NCBI RefSeq assembly: GCF_037969875.1
Contig: NZ_CP150218.1
Coordinates: forward strand, 1,426,001-1,490,000
Length of the DNA stretch: 64,000 nt
Origin: Paenibacillus sp. FSL R7-0337
Lineage (GTDB): Bacteria > Bacillota > Bacilli > Paenibacillales > Paenibacillaceae
Direction of reading: 5' to 3'
Position numbers and translations under genes: made by a program. Positions within the stretch are counted from its first letter, which is position 1, and each line of letters opens with the position of its first letter. The notes beneath the pieces are model-generated. The model was not told the DNA's origin, did no database searches, and saw only the letters and a program-made list of their open reading frames with translations. This document shows, piece after piece, positions 63,678 through 64,000 of the stretch.

Positions 63678-64000
63678 CTACACGGTCTTCAAATCCCGCT
63701 TTTGGCCGCGGTACTTACGATAAGCCGTATACACCAGCACCGTAAAGATGAACGCGCCTGCCAGCAGAGCCCAGCCCCCGTATTGCTGCGGAGCCAGCGG
63801 CAGCGACAGAACCGGCTCGTTCCGCTCCTTGCCGAACATTACTCTTGCTGCATCCTGCCCATAGGATACAATCTCGAGCAGGCGGGCCCGTTCCACTGGC
63901 TGCTCCGAACCTGCCACCCCTCCTGCGTAAGACAGCCAGGAATCAAAGGCGTTCACCGCTTCAGCAGGCCGGGAGATGATGACCGCAGGCCGGATATTCG
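63678..64000 (-). CDS. ypjB: YpjB-like sporulation protein, C-terminal part cut by the window edge
   Basis: The frame is open from the right edge of the window, so the true start lies beyond 64000. The visible 107 residues end with an extracellular segment, one membrane segment (about 58-78 of the visible GTG-initiated part; WALLAGAFIFTVLVYTAYRKY) and a short basic tail. Size, C-terminal anchor and position beside ypjC match the sporulation protein YpjB. The name rests mainly on context. Confidence 0.7.
   Translation of the reverse strand, partial: NIRPAVIISRPAEAVNAFDSWLSYAGGVAGSEQPVERARLLEIVSYGQDAARVMFGKERNEPVLSLPLAPQQYGGWALLAGAFIFTVLVYTAYRKYRGQKRDLKTV

Noticed and set aside
1..64000. tRNA, rRNA, insertion sequences or phage attachment sites
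   Set aside because: No cloverleaf-like segment with adjacent T-loop consensus, transposase or integrase was noticed on reading; no scan software was run.

Overview
The window looks like a chromosomal segment of a Paenibacillus-type low-GC Gram-positive spore-former. The evidence is the order ypjB-ypjC-ypjD-dapB-mgsA-bshB1-bshA-cca-birA-panBCD-dinG-ypmB-like-asnS-dnaD (a Bacillus/Paenibacillus synteny block), a YesM/YesN-type sensor pair, an S-layer-homology protein, a GerMN lipoprotein, a fused double dynamin, a proline T-box and several families of short intergenic palindromic repeats. Flanking genes have ordinary, moderately GC-rich coding; the interval from about 22.2 to 33.8 kb is visibly AT-rich.

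Layout. 0-4.5 kb: sugar-binding lipoprotein, YesM-type kinase and YesN-type regulator (a three-component sensor set). 4.5-7 kb: repeat-rich gap, GNAT acetyltransferase and purT. 7-10.7 kb: dynamin-like dynA. 10.9-11.8 kb: PadR regulator plus DUF2812 membrane protein behind nested palindromes. 11.9-12.9 kb: small protein and nth. 13-20 kb: cell-envelope block (SLH protein, GerMN lipoprotein, two paralogous amidases). 20-22 kb: leuCD. 22.3-33.6 kb: accessory island. 33.9-39 kb: LysR regulator, small protein, T-box-proBAC. 39-54 kb: dnaD, asnS, ackA, hbd, FtsH-like protease pair, nucleotidyltransferase, ypmB-like, mtaD, rex, dinG, TPR protein. 53-64 kb: pantothenate, biotin ligase, CCA, bacillithiol, methylglyoxal and lysine genes, ending in a ypjB gene cut by the window edge.

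The most interesting system is the island. On the minus strand, an ABC exporter, an RRE-bearing radical SAM/SPASM enzyme, a second radical SAM/SPASM enzyme, an unlisted 52-residue five-cysteine precursor peptide (29438-29596) and a leaderless subtilisin-like protease with an acyl-carrier-like C-terminal domain form one tight operon. This is a ribosomally made, radical-SAM-modified peptide (RiPP) locus, probably sactipeptide- or ranthipeptide-like. Next to it lie an OmpR-type two-component system with an FtsX-type ABC transporter (likely immunity or peptide resistance) and an orphan LytTR regulator whose phospho-acceptor Asp is replaced by Glu. Two 10-bp direct repeats 21 bp apart upstream of the operon look like a LytTR site. 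The island sits between leuCD and a divergently oriented LysR gene, which suggests insertion.

Other regulatory structure includes a leader with mutually exclusive stems ahead of panBCD, a hairpin that buries the ribosome-binding site of the immunity-type ATPase, and three different families of intergenic repeats. No rRNA, tRNA, IS element or CRISPR array was seen.
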